A stretch of 64,000 bases of DNA from Myoxocephalus aenaeus. Taxonomy: Eukaryota; Chordata; Actinopteri; Perciformes; Cottidae. The stretch covers positions 4,925,001 through 4,989,000 of the forward strand of contig JBAMJR010000161.1 in assembly GCA_038501785.1 (NCBI GenBank). Reading direction: 5' to 3'. Position 1 is the first letter of the stretch. Every line of letters starts with the position of its first letter. A program made the position numbers and the translations under genes. The notes beneath the pieces were generated by a model. It was not told where the DNA came from. It was given only the letters and a program-made list of their open reading frames with translations, and did not search any database. Below are positions 1 through 12,700 of this stretch, in pieces.

Positions 1-1752
1 AAGTATATATAAAAAAAAAGAAGTGGCCTCCTCTGTGTGAAATGATTGTGGCCAGTGCTGCCGTTAGCTAAGTTGATGCAATGTAGGTCATTGCTAGCTT
101 TATGGTAACTTGAATAACATACTCTTCACACTCTCCAGACTTCACTCATCATCTGCTTCCACAGTTTTTTTCCACAGTCCTTTTTGCATGCTGCTGCTCG
201 TTTTGTCCCCTTTTTGTAAGAACGTATAGAAGTGATGGGTCATAGACAATTGGAAATGTGAACTAGTGATTATTAATTTTTTCTTCGGTAAAAGATATAG
301 CAATCCAGAGATGGAGGCTTGCAGTGAAACAGTGAGTGACAATTCAAGGTTACTGCTGACGTCAGTTAAACCCACAGGATTAGCAAGTGTCAGAAATCAA
401 ACTTTTAACTTTATATTGAAACATGCGAGGAGGAATTATTTTAATATACATTATTATGTATTATTATTAATAATACATTATTATAATATAATAATTTCCC
501 AAACGCTAAGTCATGTTTTAAGAGAAGACAGCAGAATCACTCCGGTGTAGTTAAACCTGTTTCACAGCAAAATGGTGCACTACTAGTCCAGTTTAGGCAA
601 ACATCATGTCTGCTTTTGTTATTTATCAGTGGCACATCGTTGCAGTTTGCCACTGAGAGGGGTTTGATTTGAAAAGCCTGGCCGTGTGCTGGGTTTGCAC
701 TCGGGTAAGAAGCTCTGTCCTTCAGCTGAGAGTTGGCTGCTCACTAATCATTGCATTCATGACCTACAGTATTTATGTTGGTGGAAAACAAACCCTGAAG
801 GGGAAAAAGCAGTGATATTTGTGAAAATAAAAAAGGTTAATATCTTACTATTTTGCAGTCGCACAGTTTAAGACTATATACAGCATATTTTTGTCTTTTA
901 TTAATATAAAGAATAGTGGAAGATACGTTTGAGATTGCCAGTCCGTCACACCACGACATTAATCAGGCATCTGGTCTTCCAGCATTTGCATAAATGTTTA
1001 CCTCTATTTTCAACACCTTTGTCTTATTTCTAAGCATGACATTTCAAACACTCACCTTCCTAAATGACTATAGGAAATATAGCTCATGTGAATAAATGTC
1101 AACTGGCAATTTATTCATGTAGGTTTGGATTTGTGATTATTGCTCATAAAAGGCCTAAATATAAATATCCGATTGCTTCAGGACCATTAGAAAAGAATAG
1201 CGGGTGTTTCTAGTTTGCCAAAACACATCAAAGCATGGCTCTAATTCTTTAAAATATTTGCAATCAGAAATATTTCCTTACTAAATCAAACCACGACTCT
1301 CCTTTGACCACCAGTTCCTCAACATGAGCGCACACCACAGGTTGTTACACTGTAACAAATCTGTAAAACTAAAAACAGTGCACTTTTAAAATAACTAATT
1401 GCAAGCATCAATCAGTGTGGGATATATTTCCTCTTTGTATGTTGATGGTCTATAATTTACACCCTGGAAAACAATCACAAATTCACAGCTCCTAAATAGG
1501 CATGTACTGGTGCCGCTCAGCATGTCTGAGTGAGTGTGCTGAGGAGGAGAGAACTCACACATGCAATCCAATCTCCTCCTTCCATTTTCCTGCTTTGACT
1601 GGAGATGGCCTCAGTTTTTGCAGTTTGTCTGTTTGAACTGAAAGCACCAGCAGAGTGGAGACAATTTTTAAATCAACTGAATAATTATGTGATTCCAGTG
1701 CATCACACCTCTGCACTCCACAGTATCAGTGACATTTTCATTTCAAATAACC

Positions 1753-1797
<45 letters not shown>

Positions 1798-2817
1798 CTC
1801 TTGTTTTCCTTGGCCTCAAATGAAGCCTTCTTGCTTCTGCGTGTCATACTATAAGCTTATGTTCAATCTAGATAGCCTAACAACTTTTCTCCACTACTTG
1901 ACACAATTTCTCTATTATGAGACGACATCAGCAGGTACAGATTGACATAGTGTTGATTTAATCTCCAATTGGCCTTTAATGGATTTAAAAGAGCACATCC
2001 AACCTTATCATGTATTAGTGGTAAAATTGAGGGCATGTTTTGGCATGTCCTGTGATAATAGGCCCAGGATTTTTTTGTGTGTCATATTCTGTTGTCTTGG
2101 TAGAAAAGTTTTTCCTTGTGGGGGTCGGAGGACTCCTATTTTTTTAGTATAATACCGAAGTGTATATAAAGTGAGATCCCCCCGGGGATGGATCTTTTTA
2201 AAGTGCATTATTAGGTGTCCTTTTACATGAGCAGGGTTGATGGGTTTATTTTTTAATACTCTGTTTTTATATAATTGCTATTACTTTTATTTTACCAAAT
2301 TTTATATCCGGAGTAAATTTGACAGGAGTAAAGGAACAAAAAGAAAAGCCATGCCTGTGTTAGAGGTTGAGCGGTTCAAATGAAATGGGTTTCATATGAA
2401 AATTATCTGCTGTTATCTCTGGCTGTCCTAATGTGTAGCGAGCCGCCTTGACTGAGTCACACAACTGTCCCGGTGCTCTTAATTACCCCTAATAATCGTT
2501 TCTATTCCATTAGCAGGAAGCACCAGCTACCTCAGCAGCACGAAGAATATACACTTACACAGCATACTAAATACATGCATACTTTTATATCTATGAATAC
2601 ACCCGAATGGATAATGTTTGATTTACTGCCTAATAATAGTGGAAATCTATCTTTCTTAGCACATAGGGAGCACCCACACATAAACACACGGATACTACAG
2701 AGGACTAGAAACATGTCACAGGACTATACTGAGCATATGTCTGTCTAATAGGCTGTATGAAACCATGTTATTCTCCTCCTCACGGAACATTTTCCACTTC
2801 CCTCTCTGCCTTCCCAG
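1..2817 (+). other. abcb7 intron 4, 3' part
   Basis: There are no coding exons. The sequence is AT-rich with an AT-dinucleotide run at 1761-1795 and a strongly AT-rich, partly self-complementary patch near 435-500. The region just before 2818 becomes pyrimidine-rich and ends in the exon 5 acceptor. Confidence 0.8.
1761..1795. repeat. (AT)n microsatellite
   Basis: About 35 bp of uninterrupted AT dinucleotides, directly after a short T run. Confidence 0.95.
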
Positions 2818-2950
2818 ATGACCAATGTGACGGTGCCCTTCATGTTGAAGTATGCAGTGGACGAGCTTAACCAGATGTCTGGACACATGATGCACCTGAA
2901 TGACGCGCCAAGCACTGTGGCTACCATGGCAACGGCCATGCTGATTGGCT
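2818..2950 (+). CDS. abcb7: abcb7 exon 5 (residues 1-44 of the visible part)
   Basis: The exon follows a TTCCCAG acceptor and ends at the donor GT of GTGAGTCC. It encodes the loop and helix starting MTNVTVPFMLKYAVDELNQM and ending ATMATAMLIG, matching the ABCB7 segment VPFMFKYAVD...ATMATAVLIG. It ends one base into a codon (phase 1), which the next exon completes to Tyr. The intron reads open for some distance beyond the donor, which would give an unrelated tail if unspliced. Confidence 0.95.
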
Positions 2951-5900
2951 GTGAGTCCCAGACTTGTATTGCAGTGGCAGGTGCTGCGCTCATCAGAGAA
3001 GACTGTGGGACTGCCTATTATCTACAGGCTGACCTTTTCCCAACACATTCATATCGATGGCGCTCTGCAACCCCTGCCTCTCCCTAATTATTTACATTAT
3101 GTGCTCCATTCTGCGTCCGAGTTCACTTCTGTCGATCCTCGCGGCCCCTCTCGTGAGCTGACGACGTTGCAGTACGATACCTGTGTGCTCCCAAACGGAG
3201 CTGGAAACATTTCTTAAGCCCGAGGGCAGAAATTGCCAGTGTCCTTTTTTAAAGTGGTTGGATATTTTTTAGTGTTATGCAAAGGCCAAGGATGTTGCTT
3301 TCATTTCATCCCTTGAGAGCAGTCTTTTTTTCTCTCTTTTCTCCAACATGAATACAAGAGGGGTCAAATGGGTGAAATGTATCGTGAATGTGAAGCAGAT
3401 TAATTTTTTCTCTGAGCTGCTGCTGAAGAGCTAGATTAATTAAATAAATAAATAAATATTGCAAACCTGATACCGACTGAATGTCACTCTGGCCTTGAGC
3501 GAGATCCGCTTGGATGCAATGTACACTTAGCCCTGTAGCCACTTACTTTAATGAGTCCACTTAGGTCTTGCACACTAATGCTGCCTGTTGAATAATTGGA
3601 GCACATGAACAGGACTCCAGACAGGACGAATTAAGATGACGAGGAAGAATGAAGGAGATGCTCTTAAAGAAAGGAATTGTATTTTTTGTTCCCTCTTTGA
3701 AACACTCGAGGCCCAGTACTTGAAGCCTGTGGTGACGGCTGTAATTTGGCTGAAAAGGTTGCACAGTGCTCATCCTACCTTGTCAGATGTGGACATGTTC
3801 ATTAGATGAGCATTCCTATTTAACGCCACATTACAGCCCCATGAAAACCGACATACAGGGCGATTATTACCCTGACTTTGGTCTCGGCAGACAAATCATG
3901 TATTCACACAAGTCGGTGAAATCGCCACAGGAAGGCCACGTGCCATTCAAACACAGACTATTAATTTGTGACAGTCATGCCAGCCATCTGCTTGTATAAC
4001 AGTTTATGAGAAGTGTAAGGGATCAAATAATTGACTTCCTTGGAATTGGATTGGTGGTTTTATTGAACTTGAACTCTAATGGAACTACTTATATTTTTGC
4101 TGCACATTAGGTAGCTTCCTTTAAAAATATATATATATATTTATATATTGCAACAATAACAAAAGAACTTAGATGCTATGTTGCTTGCATCCACTCTCAT
4201 CATATAGATAGCCAGACACAAAGTCTAGACTCAGACAATGGTGAAATTAAGCCTGTTCATCAACTCAACTCATGGTCACATCTTTCTGTCCCCCTCTTCT
4301 ATTATTCTGCTCACACACTGAACACACTTGTGTACACTCACACACACCCCCTCCCCTCAGTCTGCAGTGTGTTGGCCTGCCATGGTAGTGACGCTTCAGA
4401 CAGCATCCTGCTCTGTAATTACAGAGGCTTGGGGAGGCTGCTGTTGTAGCCCTGCAGTACTTTGCAGACCAGAGATGATGTGGGAAAAACCTGCCCCCTG
4501 TCACCTTCATTTTAGAGCAGTTGACAAGTCTCTAGCCTCAACTGTCTCAATACTGCATTACACCTAACAAGACAGGAAAGGGAGGGGTTGCATTGCATCC
4601 TTGTTTTGCTGCCTCATCTCGCTTTAGAGCTACATAACAGCCCTCAGTGTTTAGGATGAGGATATGTTATCACTTGATAGCACTGTTTAAACCTCCCAGG
4701 TTTTCACAGCAGTTGTGCTAAACTCTCCGTCTCCTCCGCTATCCCAGATGGAGCGTCACGGGCTTGTGCCGCCGCCTTCAATGAGCTGAGGAACACTGTG
4801 TTTGGCAAGGTGGCCCAGAGCTCTATCCGACGCATCGCGAAGAACGTCTTCCTCCATCTGCACAATCTGGATCTGGGTTTCCATCTCAGCCGCCAGACGG
4901 GAGCGCTGTCCAAGGCTATCGACCGCGGTACGCGGGGCATCTCATTTGTCCTCAGTGCAATCGTCTTCAATCTAGGACCCACAGTCTTCGAGATGGGCCT
5001 CGTCAGTGCCATTTTGGTGAGTCTCATGGTGACATATCCACGCAACACAGACACTAATGATGGTAATCAGAGGCTTCAGCATTATTGTAGGACGCTACCG
5101 GAAACGTTGCTTACAATTTCTGGCTTTTATTTCTTGTTGCTGTTACTGCTTCAGCCTTTAATGTTGGCACAGGACCTTCCATCACCTTGACACTGTTCAC
5201 AGCAGATTGTCTTGACATTAATTTTGGGGATATTGTCTCATTTACTTTCTAAATGGAATATGAATCCCCATGAACTTTTGGTGGCAATGCAGAGCCCATT
5301 AGCGTCAATGACGAATCCCAAAGCTTTGTAGCAGCTTAATGTCCTCCTGTGGAGTATGCCCTGAACAGATGCCCCCCTCCTTGGCTACCACTGAAAGAAC
5401 GGCTTTTCTGTAGTTTCGTGCTATTATTCCACTCTGGACCATAATGTCAGCTTGCCTGTAATGAGAGCAGACTCCATTGCCCAAATAACTAAAGCATTAG
5501 CATGATTAGTTCTTCTAGATTCCCCTCCATTTGTAACACTCAATTTCATAGTGGAATGGTCAAAAACAGTATGTTCACAAAATGCCTCGTGACGCAGACG
5601 TCGGAGTCCGGTGGTCTGACGTGGTTGCTTGACTTTTCCTCACAAAGCTGTTAAGCCACAGTATGTAAAGGATTTTTTTCTTTGTCTGTGCTTTTTTCTT
5701 CTGCAGTATTACAAGTGTGGTGGACAGTTTGCAGCAGTGTCCTTGGGTACCTTATCAGCATACACCCTCTTCACCGTTCTCGTCACTCAGTGGAGGTAAC
5801 ATCGAGGATGTTTGTACTAGTCTATCTGACTGTAGTTCAATTGGTTTTTTTATTGCTAAAGTTTGTTATCATGTGAAAAGGATTCAGTCTGTCGTTCTGT

Positions 5901-8586
5901 TGCTCTCTGTGCTGACAGTAACCATGCTCACTCGTAGGCTGAAATATGTACTTGAGAAAGTGCTTACGTCATTCTGCATGTGTCTGCACACAGGACTCGT
6001 TTCCGGATAGAAATGAACAAAGCAGACAATGACGCCGGCAACGCAGCTATTGACTCCCTCCTTAACTATGAGACTGTTAAGGTGAGATTCCCTCCCCCCA
6101 CACACACACTCAACTACACATATACAGGCATACACACCTACCATACACTCCTCATCCCCTCCCCCCACTTTTCCTTTCATCTCCTCCTTTCCAGTCTTTT
6201 TCTTCTATTCACTGAAGCAAGGCACATTGACGGGTACTAATATTTACTCGTCTTTGATAATAGTGTTTCACTTGCATGATTGCCACTGTCAGAATTTACA
6301 TTTTTTAATCAAAGAATAGCTCTCTCTAACGCTGTCTCACACTCTCACGACTAATGCACACAAACTTCTTATTATAGCAAGCACAAGATACAAGTCAAGT
6401 TTACCTTTCTGAGTAGAATGTATGACTGAAAGGATGGAAAGTCACTTCCAAGCTTGGCTATAGGTTTACTTGAAGGTTCTCATATTCTCTTTAGTTCTTG
6501 TAGAGCAGTGTCGCACCAACATAAGCTCACAGAGTGCAGTCGTGGAGAGTTAAAATGTTCATGTTCTGTAATATTATTCTTGTCAATCAACAATAATATT
6601 GACTTTAAATATTCTACTTGCATATTGTCTGGATATTTAACTGTTTAACTGTCTGCTCTAAGATGAACTTCATAGCTAGTAACATTATTGTACACATACC
6701 TCTTCTTAGAGCTGCACAATTAATCCAATTTACATCGAAATCAAATATGACCGATTGCATGAGGTGCAATATTTCATAATTGCAATATCAGTCAAAAGAA
6801 TTGCAATTAGATATTTTTTCAAGATCGCTGAGCCCAATGTTTGAACTGGACCCATATAGTCACATTGTTGCCCTTAGAACTGCAATATTAATCGGACCCA
6901 ATGAGGGCTAGCCAACAATTCAATATTATTGATTGTTGTCCCTATATAACTATTGCGATGAAATTGTCACAGTTCTCATGCCCTAAAGAGATGCCACTTC
7001 ATTTATTTTAGTTCATTCAAAGGGATGGACAGTTTGTTTATTTGATACCTGAGTAAATATAAGCACTTATTAATTTACTAAATGAACACTTATTAACAAT
7101 AATAATGCAGGGATATTTATCATGAGTCATTTTGCACATATTGGCCTAGTGCTGCAACTAATGATTATTTAATTATCTATATATCTAGCAATTGCTTTCT
7201 CGATTAATTAGCATCACAAATTACGAAAGTACAAGATGACGTCTTAAAATTGCTTGATTTGTCGACCCAAACCATAAGATATCCCAAAACCATAAGATAT
7301 TCTCTCACAACTATCACAAAAGACAAAGAAAAGTAGCAAATCCTCATGATTCAAAAGGTTGAAATGGAGAATGGTTGGCATTTTTAATTGCATTAATTAT
7401 CAAAATACTGGTGATCAGCTAATCAAGTAGCTGATCACCAGTATTTCTATTGACCCATTCACAAACACATAACGTCTTGGGTTTTTACTTTGGAGCAGAC
7501 AGAATGAGAGCACAGAAAAATGAGCAGTGTAAATATTACTCCAGTTCTTGACCTGTCTACTACTATAATTGGAAGATATATTGTTAAATAAATAATTGCA
7601 ATAAACAATATTAATGTCATTTTGCCACTGATATAATGCTGACATAATAGCATACTAAGGGACCGTTCACACCAGACGCGACTCTCAAAAACGCGTTGCT
7701 ACCAAAACCATTGTTTTCCTATGGTACGGCGCGTCTTTCAGGCGCGCCTTTTAGACATTGGAATGTGAAGAATTATTAAGATAAAATAAACCACAACCAC
7801 AAAAATAAACAGAATGGATTCTCTGTTCACAGAAATGCACAATTTCTGTGCAATGCCCAATTCTTATGACAGGGGAAACCCTGCTGTTTATTCTGGAATC
7901 ATGTTGGCTACTATGCTGGTGACAATGTTATGTAAACAAACAAGCATGTAAATACAACAGGCACTATCGAGTTCAGCAAAAATTCTGTCCATATTTCATA
8001 CAATAGGTTGATAACGTATTTATTGTTACAGGTCTAGTTGCTACAAACAATGAGACATTTAGGATTAGTCTCCTGGTTTAATGACAAAAATAGTTTCTCG
8101 GTTATAGTTTTGGACTGGAAGTGTCTGCCACTGGAGGCTGTGTTTTACATAGAAATGACTGATGCAATGTGATGCCGATGTAAACATTGCTTTGTACCTC
8201 TCTCAGGTGCATGGTTATTCAGAACCTTCATTCTTTGCTGTTTTAAGCCTCTTTCTAGGTAACCTCATTGCACATATGACACATTCAAACATAATCACCA
8301 TCCAGTTTTGGGTGCTTTGTTCGGCTGTTTTATATATATATTTGTACCCATGTTATTTTCTTTGCTGTATTATTTTTGTGTCCTGTTTTTCTTAACGTTT
8401 TGTTCTGTGTTATTTTGTGTCATCCGTGCCAATGCGGCCGGATTTAGCATCACTCTGAGCTGTGAGTGTGCATATGTAATTAGATCTCCGCCCACTCAGA
8501 AATCCGTTCCACTTTCACAAAGGGCGAGATGAGAACCTGAACGCGGTGCGGTGCCTTGCACTGCTTCTGTTTGTCCTCCATGTGCT

Positions 8587-8637
<51 letters not shown>

Positions 8638-9569
8638 GTTTCCCTATATGCAAATCAGTGGCAAGTCGGTTGCAGCACAGCACCACTGCCGTTAGCTAGA
8701 GAAGCAAATCGCCCACTTAACCAGAGCAGAGGAACAATAGTGCAAACTAAACAAACAGCAATATTAGGTAATTGGCAGCAGAGTTTAGGAGGGTTGTTGT
8801 TATTATCATGGCATAGTTGTATGTGGTGAATTTTAGAGATGTGCTTGTTGCTGATTCATGAGGCTTTATCTCTCTAAATGAGCGCTGTATGTCTTAAATT
8901 ACAATGAGTGCTGCTTGTGTGGTGTAACACTTGAGCGCTATCAGTGCTCTGTTGGTAGGCGTCTGTGTAAGCCACAGGGCCAATGAAGGATACTCTGAAG
9001 CAATTCTTGTTTAACTTGCAAGTTATGTTTAGGCTTTCCTTACAATTATAATTGCCTAATATCTTAACTTGTTCTATGGCCCTCCACATCCTTTAAGATC
9101 AGTGGGCTGGAGATGACGATACTGAGACATGAAAAAGTGCTTTGGAAGCCAACTGAGACCCAGACTATGCCCAGAGCGGTCACAGAGAACAAACGCAGCC
9201 TTGAGGCAGACTACGCTAAAGTGTCTCTCTGCCTGACTCTGCTCTCCATGCTTCCTTAAACTTTAACCTTGACCATATTTTGTGTCTCTGCCGCTTTCTC
9301 TCTCAACTTTCCTAATGTGAAACCTTTTTGCGGTCTCCGTGCCCTGTGCTCCCTCTTCTTCTCCCTCTCTGCATGTTTCTCGTCTCGGCTGCAGTACTTC
9401 AACAATGAGAAGTATGAAGCTGAAAAGTATGATGGATACCTAAAGCTCTACGAGTCATCCTCTCTAAAAACCACATCCACACTCGCCATGCTCAACTTTG
9501 GCCAGAGTGCCATCTTCAGTGTCGGCCTCACTGCCATCATGGTGCTGGCCAGCAAGGGCATTGCAGCAG

Positions 9570-9652
<83 letters not shown>

Positions 9653-9757
9653 TGTGCGTGTGCAAGTGTGTGTGCGAGAGGTGGAAAAGATCTATAAACC
9701 ATGAGAAAAAATGTATAGCATCCTAAAGGCTCAAAATATATAATATAATATAATATA

Positions 9758-9796
<39 letters not shown>

Positions 9797-12700
9797 TGCA
9801 TACATACCTGGATTTACCGCTTCGTGTCCGTGATCTGTGTCCACAGCGCAATAGAAATAAATGTGCGTTTGGAAATAAGAAAGATAAATAAAGCACCTCA
9901 AAACAAAATCAAACGGACAGAAAATGACAAGTAAAACTACCGATAATGGAAACCAAATGAGAACAAAGCACAGCAAGCATGAAAAAGTGGCATGAATAGG
10001 AAATAAAACCGCCTCGATGCGGAAAATGAAACGCAGCGGGTGGAGATAAATTCAGAATGTAACATGCTTTGTCTGCCTTCACCAAAAATATTTGAGTGTT
10101 ATTTTATTTTTTTAAGATCTTGTATCCAAAGATACATACATGATACAATAGAGCTGGATCGTGTGCATGTCTGAATGTTTCACTGTTGCTGTGGTGTAGG
10201 CACGATGACCGTGGGAGACCTGGTGATGGTGAACGGTCTGCTCTTCCAGCTCTCCCTCCCGCTCAACTTCCTTGGCACAGTGTACAGAGAGACCCGGCAG
10301 GCCCTAATAGACATGAACACTCTTTTCACCCTGCTCAGCATCGACACTAAGATCAAGGTAACTGGTCGGCCTGACATGCACTTCTCTGCATTGTAGCAGA
10401 AAATTGCAAAATGTGTTTTCTTCCTCTATCAAGAGATCAGTAGACTTGTATAGAATAGAACGTGAAAACTATTCTATTTTTTCTCCAACAGCAGTGCTTA
10501 ATGGTGGTAAAAAGAAAAGTGATAAATGAGTGGCCGTATGACATAGCTAACCTTTCCACATCACGATGATAGGTTGTAGTCAAACATAGTAATCACATGC
10601 TTGATGTGACTCAAGCTTACTCATCTTTTGCTACTTGTAGACATGACATTTCTCGCAGGTCGGGATGTTATGACGAGTCGCAGCAGAACTGTGGTTGGCT
10701 ATTTTGGTGATTTTTATTTTCATTAATTTCAGTGAGGTTTTCAAAAATAAAACGGCACAATCATGTTTTATTTGTGTAGTTTTGTTTAGTGTTCCAGAGG
10801 GATAAGATATTATGAAAATCACGCAGACTATAATGTGACTGTAATGATATATGAGAGTGTTGTTGTTGTGCTGATTGTGCAGATCATCTGCTCAATCAGT
10901 GATGGTGCTCATTCAGCCTCTGTTTAGAGGACCTGATGACACACACCTGTTTTGACTGTCAAGTTGTGGCTCTAAATGTTCTGTTTTTGTTGTGCCGTGG
11001 TGCTCAGCATCCACACTCGGATGGCAATTGAGGATTGTTTTCAGAATTTATTGATCTTCCATTAATTTTCTTGGTTAATCGTTTCACCGTTTTGTCCATA
11101 TAATATAGGAAAATTGTGAAATAATGTGAATTATTATTTCCAAGAGCCCCAAAGTGACACATTCAAATTGCTTTTTTTTGTTTATACAGCCAACTGCCCA
11201 GAACCCAAAGATATTCAATATACTATCATATATGACAAAAAAAATCATCAACTCTTTACATTTGAGAAGCTGAAACAAACAGATGTTTTTCCATTTTTCT
11301 TGAAAAGTGACAAATGATTATCAAAATAGTTTCGATCTCAGTTCTAGCGCCAATACACATGCACTGCCCTTTGTATGGGGTTATGACACTACATCGTGTT
11401 ATAATATTGTATTCATGAATTCACCTTAAAAAGCACAGACATATGGTAGTCATAGTTAAAACTAGATCCTTTTCTTTAACTTTAAAAAATGGCTAAAACT
11501 GTTCAGATTTTAGACGCGTTGGTCATGTTTTGTCAATGTCATAGCTATCAATTGTTTTTGTTGGACATTTCATTGCATTATTTTATCTTAACGACAGCAC
11601 ATCTTGCGTCAGAAGAGCACATTTAAGTGCAAATGTGATGCCTAAGAAGATGAATGCCATTCCCGTCTCCAGCCTGTAATTATAGTAGGAGAAATGAATC
11701 TGTCCAGTTATTTTTCACTCATCGGTAATACTCCACTCCATTGTGATTCCCTGTGGAATGGCACTGCCCAGCAGGCCATTACTGTCTGAATGCTTTGTTT
11801 TTGTGAAACACATTGGCCTATTATGTAGATGTAAAATCATTTAAAACACCCCCTTACTTGAAAATGCTTCACAAGATTAAAAAAATAAATAATAATTTTG
11901 GCCTTTTTCCATGTTGGGGGTGTGTAAAACGATCATTTGTTTATACTAATGGACTATGTATTAACTGGCTGAGTTGGATTGTGGGTGATTATGTTGTTAT
12001 CAGACACATAGAAACGGAACGGGCTTTTACTCTCAGGGCAAGGAAAGCGCTTTATTCACCGCTGACCTTGGCTGCATCTCAGCACTGTGGCTCAGCTCAG
12101 TATGTACCGAAAGTTTTTCACGCCTATTGATCCTTCAGTTACCATGAAGGGCAGCGTCTGAAGACTCAGTTGAAACGACCTCTGGAATTGGCAGTGAATG
12201 TCTCTGCTTTATGCAGCCCATGGCTCTGTGCTCCAGCATTATACCCCTTTACAAGGTGTTGGAGTAACGTTGCATCATGCCGGGCCTAGTCTGCCAGTGG
12301 CTGTTCTGTAACCGTCTCCTCTCGCTCCGTTTCGTCTGTCTCAACCCTCTGATGGTTTTCTTTAGGAAAGGGATCTCGCCCCAGCATTAGCCGTCACACC
12401 GCAGGAGGCCACCATCCGCTTCGAGGACGTCTATTTTGAATACATGGAGGGCCAGAAAGTCTTAACAGGAGTGACCTTCGAAGTGCCTGCTGGGAAGAAG
12501 GTGGCTATAGTTGGTGGCAGCGGGTCAGGGTAGGTCACCTTTCATAGAAGTACACTGACTGTCAAACCTTTAGCCAGGTGTGTGTCATCTCATGTGTGTG
12601 CGCAGACTGTCTTATCATCAGATATCATCAGTAGATTGTGGGCGGTGCAGCTCACAGACAAAATGATGCTGACGATTGGTTCCACGTCTGCTTGCAGGAA

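Larger units (their letters stand above)
6082..9394 (+). other. abcb7 intron 8, repeat-bearing
   Basis: This 3.3-kb intron has no coding signal. It contains two old interspersed-repeat fragments (about 6709-6980 and 7150-7405), a perfect 19-bp hairpin (7403-7446), a transposon-end-like fragment (7662-7750) and a CT microsatellite (8590-8635). Confidence 0.8.

Noticed and set aside
2951..3087. Extension of abcb7 exon 5 as an open frame past its donor
   Set aside because: The protein matches ABCB7 only up to MLIG. The consensus donor GTGAGTCC and the in-frame continuation in exon 6 show this is intron.
9448..9801. Open frames made of poly(Thr-His) or poly(Cys-Val), here and at the other CA/GT arrays
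   Set aside because: Dinucleotide repeats lack stop codons in these frames; they are not genes.
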